Shown here piece by piece: positions 35,501 to 43,918 of a stretch of DNA of 64,000 bases. The DNA lies in NCBI GenBank assembly GCA_910577275.1, contig CAJTMW010000024.1, positions 1 to 64,000 on the forward strand, given 5' to 3'. Numbering within the stretch: position 1 is the stretch's first letter; each line of letters opens with the position of its first letter. The position numbers and the translations under genes were made by a program. Source of the stretch: an uncultured Lachnospiraceae bacterium. Its GTDB lineage: Bacteria > Bacillota > Clostridia > Lachnospirales > Lachnospiraceae. A model generated the notes under the pieces. It did not search any database, was not told where the DNA came from, and worked only from the letters and a program-made list of their open reading frames with translations.

Positions 35501-35540
35501 AGAGAGAAACAGGAGCCGTCAATTTGACGGCTCCTTGTTG
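35501..35540 (+). terminator. Terminator after the YesN gene, inside the prfB 3' end
   Basis: GGAGCCGTCA (35512-35521) pairs with TGACGGCTCC (35525-35534), then TTGTTGTT. The 5' flank AGAGAGAAACA and the stem are almost identical to 26480-26513. The last codons and the stop of prfB on the other strand lie within the stem. Confidence 0.85.
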
Positions 35541-36638
35541 TTACTCCATTTTAAATAAGCATTGATAAACAAATCCAGGGCCCCGTCCATGACGGAATCC
35601 ACGTTTCCTGTCTCCGCATTCGTCCTGTGGTCCTTCACCATGGTGTAAGGCTGCATCACATAGGAGCGAATCTGATTGCCCCATCCGATATCCTTCACTT
35701 CCCCGCGGATATCCGAAAGCTTCTCCGCATTGGCCTCCTTTTTCAGAAGATACAGCTTGGCTTTCAGCATCTGCATGGCCTTATCCTTGTTCTGGAACTG
35801 GGAGCGCTCATTCTGGCACTGTACCACGATTCCGGTGGGAATATGGGTAATGCGAATGGCCGAGGAAGTCTTATTGATGTGCTGGCCGCCGGCGCCGCTG
35901 CTTCGGTAGGTGTCAATCCGAAGGTCGTCCTCGTTGACCTCCACGTCCACGTCCTCCTCGATGTCCGGCATCACGTCCAGAGATACAAAAGAGGTCTGCC
36001 TCTTGCCCTGCGCGTTAAAGGGGGAAATCCGCACCAGTCTGTGGACACCCTTTTCCGATTTCAGATAGCCGTAGGCGTTGATTCCGTTTACCTGAAAGGT
36101 CACCGACTTGATGCCGGCCTCGTCGCCGTCCAGATAATCCAGCACCTCCACGCTAAAGCCCTTGCGCTCCGCCCATCTGGTATACATACGGTAAAGCATG
36201 GAACACCAGTCGCAGCTCTCCGTGCCGCCCGCTCCCGCGTTCAGCTTAAGGATGGCGTTATCGGCGTCGTATTCCCCGGAAAGCAGCGTACTTACCCTGA
36301 TATCCTCAAAGGTGCTGATAAAATCATCCAGCTCCGCCCGGATATCTGCCACAAGACCTTCGTCCTCCTCCTCGTAGCCCATCTCAATCAGGGTTTCAAT
36401 ATCCTCGTACTGCCTTTCAAGACTCTGGATACTTTCCACTGTATCCTTTAAGTCTTTCAGTTCTTTCATCTTTTTGTTGGAAATTTCAGGAACGTCCCAG
36501 AATCCGGGAGCTTCCATTTCTCTTTCCAGCTCTTCAATCTTCTTCGCCCTGTCAGCTAAGTTAAAGTGAATCCCTCACTTCCGCTAAAGGGCTTTTGTAA
36601 GCTTGCAGTTCAAATTTCATCTGGTCTAACTCTACCAC
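35519..36638 (-). CDS. prfB: Peptide chain release factor 2 (programmed +1 frameshift)
   Basis: Terminates translation at UGA and UAA. Translation starts at GTG 36638 and reads 25 codons (VELDQMKFELQ...RDSL) to CTT, where TAA stops the zero frame (36563-36561). A +1 shift continues as NLADRAKKIEELEREME in the frame that runs to 35519, giving about 372 residues. The SPF codon-reading motif (VRISPFN) and the GGQ catalytic loop (SSGAGGQHINKT) are present. The shift stop is UAA rather than the usual UGA. The gene lies 154 bases after secA. Confidence 0.93.
36560..36566 (-). promoter_or_regulatory. prfB +1 frameshift site CTTTAAC
   Basis: On the minus strand, CTT (36566-36564) is followed by in-frame TAA and C. 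A Shine-Dalgarno-like GAGGGA lies just upstream of the slip codon, as in other prfB genes. The usual site is CTTTGAC; here G is replaced by A in the stop codon. Confidence 0.85.
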
Positions 36639-36694
36639 TTCGCGTCACCGCCTCTCTTATTTTAAGTTCCGCAGACGCCTTTCATCACACATAA

Positions 36695-36763
36695 GTCTGG
36701 AAGAATTTCCAGCCGCTTTCGTGTCCGTAAATCCTTCCGTGCGCTTTCAGGCATCTGCTGTTT
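36695..36763. repeat. 69-bp dispersed intergenic repeat, copy 1
   Basis: The stretch from GTCTGGAAGAATTTCC to CATCTGCTGTTT, between secA and prfB, is matched over 69 bases at 47271-47339 at roughly 70 percent by eye. Both copies are non-coding. The rest of the secA-prfB gap shows only T-rich sequence. Confidence 0.5.
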
Positions 36764-36791
36764 TTGAGTTATTGTTTTTGAATTACTGTTT

Positions 36792-39362
36792 TTACTTTGC
36801 GCCCTTTCCGCAGCACTGTTTATATTTCTTGCCGCTGCCGCAGGGACACGGGTCGTTGGGATATACCTTCACGGCCGCCCGCTTTACGGGCACTTTCGCC
36901 GCGGAATCGTCCTTGTTGGTGCCGGTCACCTTTGCTACCTGCTCTCTTTCCACCTTCTGCTCCACTCTCACATGGAACAGGAGCCGCACCGTCTCCTCGC
37001 AGATATTCTGGGTCATTTCGTCAAACATTTCATAGCCACTGAGCTTGTATTCCACCAGCGGGTCCCTCTGTCCGTAGGCCTGCAGACCCACGCCCTGGCG
37101 GAGCTGTTCCATATCGTCGATGTGGTCCATCCACTTTCTGTCAATCACCTTAAGCAAAATCACGCGCTCTAACTCGCGGATGGCTTCCGGCTCAGGGAAT
37201 TCCGCTTCCTTCGCCTCGTAAAACTTCACGGCCTCCTCTTTCAACTGCTGTTTTAAGGCGTTCTTCTTCGGAGTATTTATCCTTCCCCTGTTAACGGGCT
37301 TTAAAGGAATTGTGGGCAGAAGCAGGGTGTTTAGTTCATCCAGGTTCCACTCGTCAAAGTCCGTGTCGTCCCCGATTGCAATGTCCACCGCATTTTCCGT
37401 GATATCCGTAATCATCTTGTAGATGGCGTCTCTCATGCTCTCCCCGTTTAATACCCGGCGTCTTTCTTCGTAGATGATTTCTCTCTGTTCGTTCATCACC
37501 TGGTCGTATTCAAGGAGGTTCTTTCTGATACCGAAGTTGTTGTTTTCTATTTTCTTCTGCGCGGACTCAATGGCGTTGCTTAACATCTTATGCTCGATTT
37601 CCTGATTTTCGGGAATACCAAGGGCGTTAAACATATTAATCAGACGTTCGGAGCCGAAAAGACGCATCAAATCGTCCTCCAGGGAAATATAAAACTTGGA
37701 TTCGCCCGGGTCTCCCTGTCGGCCGGAACGGCCCCGGAGCTGATTGTCAATCCGCCTGGACTCGTGGCGCTCGGTGCCGATAATCTTAAGTCCTCCGGCA
37801 GCCTTGGCGTCGTCGTCCAGCTTGATATCCGTACCACGGCCAGCCATGTTGGTGGCAATGGTAACCGCGCCGTGAATACCGGCGTCGGCAACGATTTCCG
37901 CCTCCAGTTCATGGAACTTGGCGTTCAGCACCTTATGCTGGATTCCCTGCTTCGTCAAAAGCTTTGAAAGCTCCTCGGAAGCCTCAATAGTAATCGTGCC
38001 TACCAGCACCGGCTGTCCCTTTGCATGGGATTCCTTCACAGCCTCCACGATTGCGTGGAGCTTTTCCTTTCTGGTCTTATATACCGCGTCCTGCAAATCC
38101 TTCCTTGCAACCGGCTTGTTGGTGGGAATTTCAATGACGTCCATCCCGTAAATGTCCCGGAATTCCCGCTCCTCCGTGAGGGCGGTACCCGTCATGCCTG
38201 CTTTTTTGTCAAATTTATTGAAGAAGTTCTGGAAGGTAATGGTTGCAAGGGTCTTGCTTTCCCTCTTTACCTTCACATGCTCCTTTGCCTCAATCGCCTG
38301 ATGGAGACCGTCGGAGTACCGTCTGCCCGGCATGATACGTCCGGTAAACTCGTCTACAATCAGTACCTGGTCGTCCTTTACCACATAGTCCTGGTCCCGG
38401 AACATGAGATTGTTTGCACGAAGAGCCAGAAGCATATTGTGCTGGATTTCAATATTTTCCGGGTCCGCCAGATTTTCTATCTGGAAGAATTTCTCTACCT
38501 TGTCAACGCCCTGGGCGGTAAGGTTCACCACCTTGTCCTTTTCATTGACGATAAAGTCGCCGGTTTCCTCCCGCTCCACGCCCATGATGGCGTCCATTTT
38601 GGATAAGTCCTCCATGTCCTCGCCGCGCTTAAGCTGTCTGGCAAGCACGTCGCAGACCTCGTAAAGCCGGGTGGATTTGCCGCTCTGGCCGGATATGATA
38701 AGAGGCGTTCTGGCCTCGTCGATGAGAACCGAGTCCACCTCGTCGATAATTGCGTAATTGAGGCTGCGGAGTACAAGCTGCTCCTTGTAAATCACCATAT
38801 TGTCTCTCAGATAATCAAATCCCAGCTCATTGTTGGTGACATAGGTGATGTCGCAGTTATAAGCCTCCCGCCGCTCGTCGGATTTCATGCTGTTTAAGAC
38901 GACGCCCACCGTAAGCCCCATGAATTTGTAGATTTCGCCCATCCACTCGGAGTCACGTTTGGCAAGGTAATCGTTGACCGTTACCACGCAGACGCCCTTT
39001 CCTTCCAGCGCGTTGAGATAAGCCGGAAGCGTCGCCACCTGGGTTTTGCCTTCACCGGTTTTCATTTCCGCAATACGGCCCTGATGCAGGATAATCCCGC
39101 CGATTAACTGCACTCTGTAGTGCTCTGTGTTGAGCACCCGCCTTGCCGCCTCCCTCACCGCCGCAAAGGCTTCCGGAAGCAAATCGTCAAGGGTTTCCCC
39201 CTCGCCAAGGCGTTTTTTAAATTCTTCCGTCTTTGCGGAAAGCTCCGCGTCCGACAGCGCCTGCATGGCCGGACGCAAATCCTCAATGGCCTTTACGGTA
39301 CTTTCTATTCGTTTCAGCTCCCTCTCGCTGTGGGTGCCGAACACCTTCTGGACTAAATTCAT
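36792..39362 (-). CDS. secA: Preprotein translocase ATPase SecA
   Basis: Drives export of unfolded preproteins through SecYEG, including the lipoproteins encoded in this window. 856 residues. Walker A MKTGEGKTQVA (about 101-111), DEAD-like IIDEVDSVLIDEARTPLIIS, helicase motif GRSGRQGDPGES, and the C-terminal zinc motif CPCGSGKKYKQCC that binds SecB-like partners or ribosomes are all intact. GAGGTAAG lies before the ATG. A promoter is seen at 39474-39502. Confidence 0.97.
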   Translation of the reverse strand: MNLVQKVFGTHSERELKRIESTVKAIEDLRPAMQALSDAELSAKTEEFKKRLGEGETLDDLLPEAFAAVREAARRVLNTEHYRVQLIGGIILHQGRIAEMKTGEGKTQVATLPAYLNALEGKGVCVVTVNDYLAKRDSEWMGEIYKFMGLTVGVVLNSMKSDERREAYNCDITYVTNNELGFDYLRDNMVIYKEQLVLRSLNYAIIDEVDSVLIDEARTPLIISGQSGKSTRLYEVCDVLARQLKRGEDMEDLSKMDAIMGVEREETGDFIVNEKDKVVNLTAQGVDKVEKFFQIENLADPENIEIQHNMLLALRANNLMFRDQDYVVKDDQVLIVDEFTGRIMPGRRYSDGLHQAIEAKEHVKVKRESKTLATITFQNFFNKFDKKAGMTGTALTEEREFRDIYGMDVIEIPTNKPVARKDLQDAVYKTRKEKLHAIVEAVKESHAKGQPVLVGTITIEASEELSKLLTKQGIQHKVLNAKFHELEAEIVADAGIHGAVTIATNMAGRGTDIKLDDDAKAAGGLKIIGTERHESRRIDNQLRGRSGRQGDPGESKFYISLEDDLMRLFGSERLINMFNALGIPENQEIEHKMLSNAIESAQKKIENNNFGIRKNLLEYDQVMNEQREIIYEERRRVLNGESMRDAIYKMITDITENAVDIAIGDDTDFDEWNLDELNTLLLPTIPLKPVNRGRINTPKKNALKQQLKEEAVKFYEAKEAEFPEPEAIRELERVILLKVIDRKWMDHIDDMEQLRQGVGLQAYGQRDPLVEYKLSGYEMFDEMTQNICEETVRLLFHVRVEQKVEREQVAKVTGTNKDDSAAKVPVKRAAVKVYPNDPCPCGSGKKYKQCCGKGAK

Positions 39363-39473
39363 TCTCTTACCTCGCTTCCGCGCCGCCCTGCTTCAAATCC
39401 CGATACTGTTTAAAGCCCGCCGTACGGTGCGGATTTACATTTCTTTCTTCTACACACTAAAACCATAAACTGT

Positions 39474-39502
39474 ATTTTAGCAGATTTGCGGGTTATATTC
39501 AA
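39474..39502 (-). promoter_or_regulatory. secA promoter
   Basis: TTGAAT (39502-39497), a 17-base spacer and TAAAAT (39479-39474) on the minus strand lie 112 bases before secA. Confidence 0.6.
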
Positions 39503-39570
39503 CTATTATGTACAGGTTGTTCCGCCAAATATAACAGTTCCGCGGAAAATTGATTTCTGTATAAAGAATA

Positions 39571-39618
39571 CCCCGTTACAGGCGCTGCGCACAGAATGAC
39601 TCTGCGCCTGTAACGGGG
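39571..39618 (-). terminator. Terminator of the buk-ptb operon
   Basis: CCCCGTTACAGGCG (39571-39584) pairs perfectly with CGCCTGTAACGGGG (39605-39618), with a further inner stem. On the minus strand TATTCTTT follows; on the plus strand CTTTTT. It closes the butyrate operon, 15 bases past the buk stop. Confidence 0.88.
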
Positions 39619-39633
39619 CTTTTTCTCAAATCA

Positions 39634-40701
39634 TTAATAATCAAGCGCCTTTTCCTCGCCGTTCATCACGCGCAGCGCGCCCTGGGCAAGGGCAAGCAGC
39701 TCGTCCTCGCCGGGATACACGGTGATGGGAGCGATAAAGCCGACTCTCTCCGTAAGTCCGGCAACAACCACCTTATCGTAGGCGATTCCGCCGGTAATAA
39801 TAATCTGGTCCACCTTTCCTTTAAGGACGCAGGACATGGAGCCGATGTTTTTGGCAACCTGCATGATGAAAGCCTCGCGGACCTCGGCTGCCTTTGCGTC
39901 GCCTTCCTGAACCATCTTTTCCACATCGCGCATGTCGTTGGTGCCCACATAAGCGTTAAAGCCGCCGTTTCCAACCACCTTTTTGTAAACCTCCTTCTCG
40001 GTATACTGACCCGAGAAGCACATTTTAATTAATGCGCCGGTGGGAACCGCCCCTGCTCTTTCAGGGGAGAATGCGCCGTCGCCGTCAAGCGCGTTGAAGA
40101 CGTCAACAACCTTTCCCTTTTCATGAGCGCCTACGGAAACACCGCCGCCCATATGAACGACCACAAGATTCAGGGAATCGTAAGCCTTCCCCTGCTCCTT
40201 CGCATAACGCTTTGCAACGGCCTTCTGATTCAGCGCATGAAACACGCTGGTTCGCGGAAGCTCGGGAACGCCGGAATATCTGGAAATCGGCATCAGCTCA
40301 TCCACAACCACAGGGTCTACGATGTAGGAGGGAACGCCGATGGCGTCGGCAATTTCCCTTGCAAGGATACCGCCTAAGTTGGAAGCGTGCTGTCCCTGAA
40401 CTCCGATTTTCAAATCCTCTAAAAGCGCGTCGCTTACAGCGTAGGTTCCGCCGGGAATGGGCTTTAACATACCGCCGCGGCCTACTACTACCTGCAGAGA
40501 GTTGATGTCAAAATCTTTTTCCTTTAATAAATCCAGTATAATCTGTTTGCGGAAATCCTTCTGGTCAACAATCGACGCATAGCTTGCAATTTCCTCTGTG
40601 GAATGGCGAAGGGTTTCTTCAAATAATAAGGTCTCATCCTCGAAAACACCAATCTTGGTGGAGGTGGAACCGGGGTTGATGATTAAGCTTTTTACAGACA
40701 T
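39634..40701 (-). CDS. buk: Butyrate kinase
   Basis: Makes butyrate and ATP from butyryl phosphate, the energy-yielding last step of this butyrate route. 355 residues. ASKHA-fold marks: LIINPGSTSTKIGVFE, VVGRGGMLKPIPGGTYAVSD (a butyrate-kinase signature absent from acetate kinase), VHMGGGVSVGAHEKGKVVD, and DGDGAFSPERAG. It follows ptb with a 117-base gap; the pair forms an operon. The start at 40701 is preceded by GGAGAAAGA. Confidence 0.95.
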   Translation of the reverse strand: MSVKSLIINPGSTSTKIGVFEDETLLFEETLRHSTEEIASYASIVDQKDFRKQIILDLLKEKDFDINSLQVVVGRGGMLKPIPGGTYAVSDALLEDLKIGVQGQHASNLGGILAREIADAIGVPSYIVDPVVVDELMPISRYSGVPELPRTSVFHALNQKAVAKRYAKEQGKAYDSLNLVVVHMGGGVSVGAHEKGKVVDVFNALDGDGAFSPERAGAVPTGALIKMCFSGQYTEKEVYKKVVGNGGFNAYVGTNDMRDVEKMVQEGDAKAAEVREAFIMQVAKNIGSMSCVLKGKVDQIIITGGIAYDKVVVAGLTERVGFIAPITVYPGEDELLALAQGALRVMNGEEKALDY

Positions 40702-40818
40702 ATCTCTTTCTCCTATTATGAGTCCCGCTACAGCCCTTCCGGCACACCTGAAATAAATCGGCTTTCGGCCACATTCTGTGTCCGCAATCCGATTTGTGCG
40801 CCGTGTGGGCTTACGCTG

Positions 40819-41736
40819 TTACTGATTTTTCATAGCCTCGGCCACAACGGCGCCAAGGGCGATGGAATTTACTTTGGTTTCGAAGTCGTCGGAACGGGAA
40901 GTCAGGATAACGGGTGCTTTCGTTCCTGTAAGGATATTTCCGTTAACCACCTTTGCCGTGTGAACCAGACATTTGTATACCAGATTGCCGGCGTGGATGT
41001 CCGGGAAAAGAAGGATATCGGCGTCGCCCTGAATAGCTCTGCCTGTAGCTCCCTTATGCTTTGCCGCTTCCGCGTCGATGGCAAGGTCTAAGGACAAGGG
41101 ACCATCAACGATACAGCCTGTGATTTCGCCCTCTTTATTCATCCGCGTAAGCTCTCCGGCTTCCACGGTGGCGGGCATCTTGGGATTGATTACCTCAACC
41201 GCCGCAAGAGGGGCAACCTTGGGGTTCTCGATACCGCAGGCTCTGGTGATTTCCAGTGTGTTGTTGATAATATGTACTTTATCCTCTAACGTAGGATAAG
41301 GAATAAACGCAACGTCGGTTAAGAAAAGCAGATGGTCGATGCCTTCGATGTCAAATACGCATACATGGGATAAAGGCTTTCCGGTACGAAGCCCGACTTC
41401 CTTGTCCAGAACGCTTTTAAGGAAGCCCTTGGTGTCAATCAGGCCCTTCATGTACATGTCGGCTTTGCCTTCATGAACCAGCTTCACGGCAATGCGGGCC
41501 GCTTCGGTCACATCCTCCACATTGATAATTTCAAAACCGCTCAAATCCATGGAAAGGGAATCGGCGATTTCACGGATTTTCTTCTCGTCGCCAACCAAAA
41601 CGGCGTCGGCGATTTTTCTTTCTTTGGCTGCCTTAACGGCTTCAAGCACGGCAGAATCCTGGGCTACCGCCACAGCGACTTTCTTTGTGCCGCATTCATT
41701 GACTTTGGCAATTAAATCAGCGAATGTCTTACTCAT
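40819..41736 (-). CDS. ptb: Phosphate butyryltransferase
   Basis: Converts butyryl-CoA and phosphate into butyryl phosphate. 305 residues from ATG 41736 (AGGAGACC upstream). The phosphate acyltransferase fold is seen in AVAVAQDSAVLEAVKAAKER, DMYMKGLIDTKGFLKSVLDK and GDADILLFPDIHAGNLVYK. Adjacent buk favours a butyryl over an acetyl substrate. The promoter is at 41843-41871. Confidence 0.94.
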   Translation of the reverse strand: MSKTFADLIAKVNECGTKKVAVAVAQDSAVLEAVKAAKERKIADAVLVGDEKKIREIADSLSMDLSGFEIINVEDVTEAARIAVKLVHEGKADMYMKGLIDTKGFLKSVLDKEVGLRTGKPLSHVCVFDIEGIDHLLFLTDVAFIPYPTLEDKVHIINNTLEITRACGIENPKVAPLAAVEVINPKMPATVEAGELTRMNKEGEITGCIVDGPLSLDLAIDAEAAKHKGATGRAIQGDADILLFPDIHAGNLVYKCLVHTAKVVNGNILTGTKAPVILTSRSDDFETKVNSIALGAVVAEAMKNQ

Positions 41737-41842
41737 TGGTCTCCTCATTTCTGCACGGCTGTTTCTATGGAAAGCGTTTGCGGGCCGCGCGGACACAAAC
41801 CGCTTTTTACCTGTAAAACCCTGTGATTTTCACATCGTTAAA

Positions 41843-41871
41843 ATAATAACACTGTTTGGAAGAAAATGCAA
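41843..41871 (-). promoter_or_regulatory. ptb-buk promoter
   Basis: TTGCAT (41871-41866), a 17-base spacer and TATTAT (41848-41843) on the minus strand, 107 bases before ptb and just past the end of the preceding gene. Confidence 0.6.
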
Positions 41872-41876
41872 TCTCC

Positions 41877-42323
41877 CTATTCTTTCTTTTCCGCCTCCGT
41901 AATGTATTCCTCCTCGCTCTTTTCCCCGCGTTTTTCATTGTTAATCCGAAGATATCTTCGCACAACGCACAGAATCGTTATACTCACCACCGACACAAAA
42001 TCCTCAAAGGAAGTGGTTTCCCCCACAATCATGTGACGGGCTACAAGGAAAATCAGCACCTCCATGACGTTTTCCGAGTTCGGGCGGCACAGCATCACCA
42101 GAAACTCGACGCCGATAACCAGCATAAATATCTGCTCCATGTACTCCCTGAACAGAGAAGTGTCTGTCAGCAGATGGCCGAAAAGCTCGTGATTTTTGAA
42201 AATCCCGATTACCGTAAAAACTATCCCCACCAGCATAAGCCCGGCAGCAAGCAGCTCCAGCGCCTGACTGATTACATGGATATACTTTTTCAGCTTCTCC
42301 ATCCTCATCCATAATTTTGCCAT
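41877..42323 (-). CDS. Small four-helix membrane protein (PsiE-like)
   Basis: 148 residues with four hydrophobic helices (about 18-40, 58-78, 84-100, 106-125), an acidic-basic C-terminal tail, and GGGGGTATGTT before the ATG. The helix spacing and a TSFEDFVSVVSITILCVVRRYL end recall PsiE-type phosphate-starvation proteins, but identity is not certain. It lies 31 bases after trkH on the same strand and could be co-transcribed. Confidence 0.6.
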   Translation of the reverse strand: MAKLWMRMEKLKKYIHVISQALELLAAGLMLVGIVFTVIGIFKNHELFGHLLTDTSLFREYMEQIFMLVIGVEFLVMLCRPNSENVMEVLIFLVARHMIVGETTSFEDFVSVVSITILCVVRRYLRINNEKRGEKSEEEYITEAEKKE

Positions 42324-42354
42324 AACATACCCCCTTTTTGTTCTTTATACATTC

Positions 42355-43794
42355 TTACCTGTCGTGAGCCGACCTTGCAAACAGAAGGAACATGGGGAAA
42401 ATCTCCAGCCTTCCCGTCAGCATGGCAAAGGATAAAACCACCTTTGCCCAGTCCGAGTAAATACTGAAATTCGCCATGGGCCCCACCTTGTTAAGTCCCG
42501 GCCCGATATTGTTAAAACAGGAAAGGACAGCGGTAAAATTGGTGGTAAAATCAAACCCGTCCAGTGAAATCACCAGCGTAAACAAACAAAGCAGCAACAT
42601 ATACGCCGCGGCATATATTCTCGTGGAGCTTAAGGTTTTCCTGTCCACCGGCTTTCCGTTGACCCGAACGGTCACAATCGCTTTCGGATTAATAATCTGC
42701 CTGATTTCCGCCACAAACGACTTTACGATGATTAGGACTCTGGACACCTTCATTCCGCCGCCCGTGGAACCGGCGCAGGCGCCCACCACCATTAAAAGCA
42801 GAAGCATATGCTTGGAAAACTCCGGCCAGAGCTCGAAATCCACCGTTGCAAAGCCCGTGGTGGTAATGATGCTTGTCACCTGGAAAAAAGCCTGTCTGAG
42901 CGCGTTCCCAAGACCTCCGGCAAAGCTTAAAATATTCCATGTGATGGCGACCGTGGCGGCAGCCACAATCGCAAAATAAGCCCTCACCTCTTCCATAAAC
43001 AGGGCGTCCTTTATTTTCCGCAGCATAATCAGATGATACACCGTAAAATTCACCCCGAACAGGAGCATGAAAATTCCCAGCGTCACCTCGATTGCCAGAC
43101 TGTTGTAACCCGCAATCCCGGCGCTGGATACCGCAAAGCCTCCCGTACCGGCCGTTCCGAAAGCAATACAGAAGCTGTCAAAGGGCTTCATGCCGAACAG
43201 GCACAAAAGCACTACTAGAATCAGCGTCATGATTCCGTAAATGCCGTACAGAATCATGGAAGTGGTGCGCATCCTCGGCACCAGCTTTCCCGCGGTGGGC
43301 CCGGGCACCTCTGCCCGCACCAGATGCATGGAATTATCATTTTCCATGGGCATCACCATCAGGAGGAACACCAGCACGCCCATGCCGCCTATCCAGTGGG
43401 TGAAGCTCCGCCAGAACAAAACGCCGTGCCCCAGCTCCTCCGGCGCGGCCAGGATGGACGCCCCCGTGGTGGTAAAGCCCGAAACAATCTCAAACAGCGC
43501 GTCCCAGTAGGAGGCAAAGCCGCCGTTGATATAAAGGGGCAGCGCGCCAATTACGGAAATCAAAATCCAGGCCGAGGCTACAATAAAGTAGCCGTCCCGG
43601 CTGCTCATTCTCTGGCCGGACTGCTTTACGGACGTAAACGCCGCCCCGGCGATTCCCGCCGGAACCATGGTAATCAGAAATCCCATGGTATCCCCGTCCC
43701 CGTAAATAAGCGACACCAGCAGCGCCGGTATCATCAGCAAAACCTCCAGAAGTATAATTTTGCCAATCGTACTGACAATAATTCTCTTGTTCAT
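42355..43794 (-). CDS. trkH: Trk-type potassium uptake protein TrkH
   Basis: Membrane pore of a K+ uptake system gated by the TrkA subunit encoded just upstream. 479 residues, about ten membrane helices in four pore-loop repeats, each with a filter-like Gly: FTTTGASIL, FGTAGTGGFAVSS, TTTGFATVDF and CFNNIGPGLNKVGP. The segment HWIGGMGVLVFLLMVMP is a TrkH signature. A 124-base gap separates it from trkA. Confidence 0.94.
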   Translation of the reverse strand: MNKRIIVSTIGKIILLEVLLMIPALLVSLIYGDGDTMGFLITMVPAGIAGAAFTSVKQSGQRMSSRDGYFIVASAWILISVIGALPLYINGGFASYWDALFEIVSGFTTTGASILAAPEELGHGVLFWRSFTHWIGGMGVLVFLLMVMPMENDNSMHLVRAEVPGPTAGKLVPRMRTTSMILYGIYGIMTLILVVLLCLFGMKPFDSFCIAFGTAGTGGFAVSSAGIAGYNSLAIEVTLGIFMLLFGVNFTVYHLIMLRKIKDALFMEEVRAYFAIVAAATVAITWNILSFAGGLGNALRQAFFQVTSIITTTGFATVDFELWPEFSKHMLLLLMVVGACAGSTGGGMKVSRVLIIVKSFVAEIRQIINPKAIVTVRVNGKPVDRKTLSSTRIYAAAYMLLLCLFTLVISLDGFDFTTNFTAVLSCFNNIGPGLNKVGPMANFSIYSDWAKVVLSFAMLTGRLEIFPMFLLFARSAHDR

Positions 43795-43918
43795 GACCTA
43801 ACGCCTTTCCGCCATTTTTTCAAATTTGTAGTCTGCAGCAGCTGCCGGCTGCCCGCCGGACGCCGCCCGCCCGTTACCTGCGGGAATCAATTTTCAGATT
43901 CCTGCAGACGTAAAGTCC

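Noticed and set aside
35519..36517. prfB as a truncated gene starting at the ATG at 36517
   Set aside because: The missing first part is present upstream in the other frame and joins through a standard-position +1 frameshift site, so the gene is intact.
39634..40701. Acetate kinase
   Set aside because: The VGRGGMLKPIPGGTYAV segment, the length of 355 residues and the ptb partner mark it as butyrate kinase.
43840..43890. Third full copy of the 35-bp tsa-cluster repeat
   Set aside because: Only part of it aligns (CCGTTACCTGCGGGAATC-like end); too weak to call as a copy.
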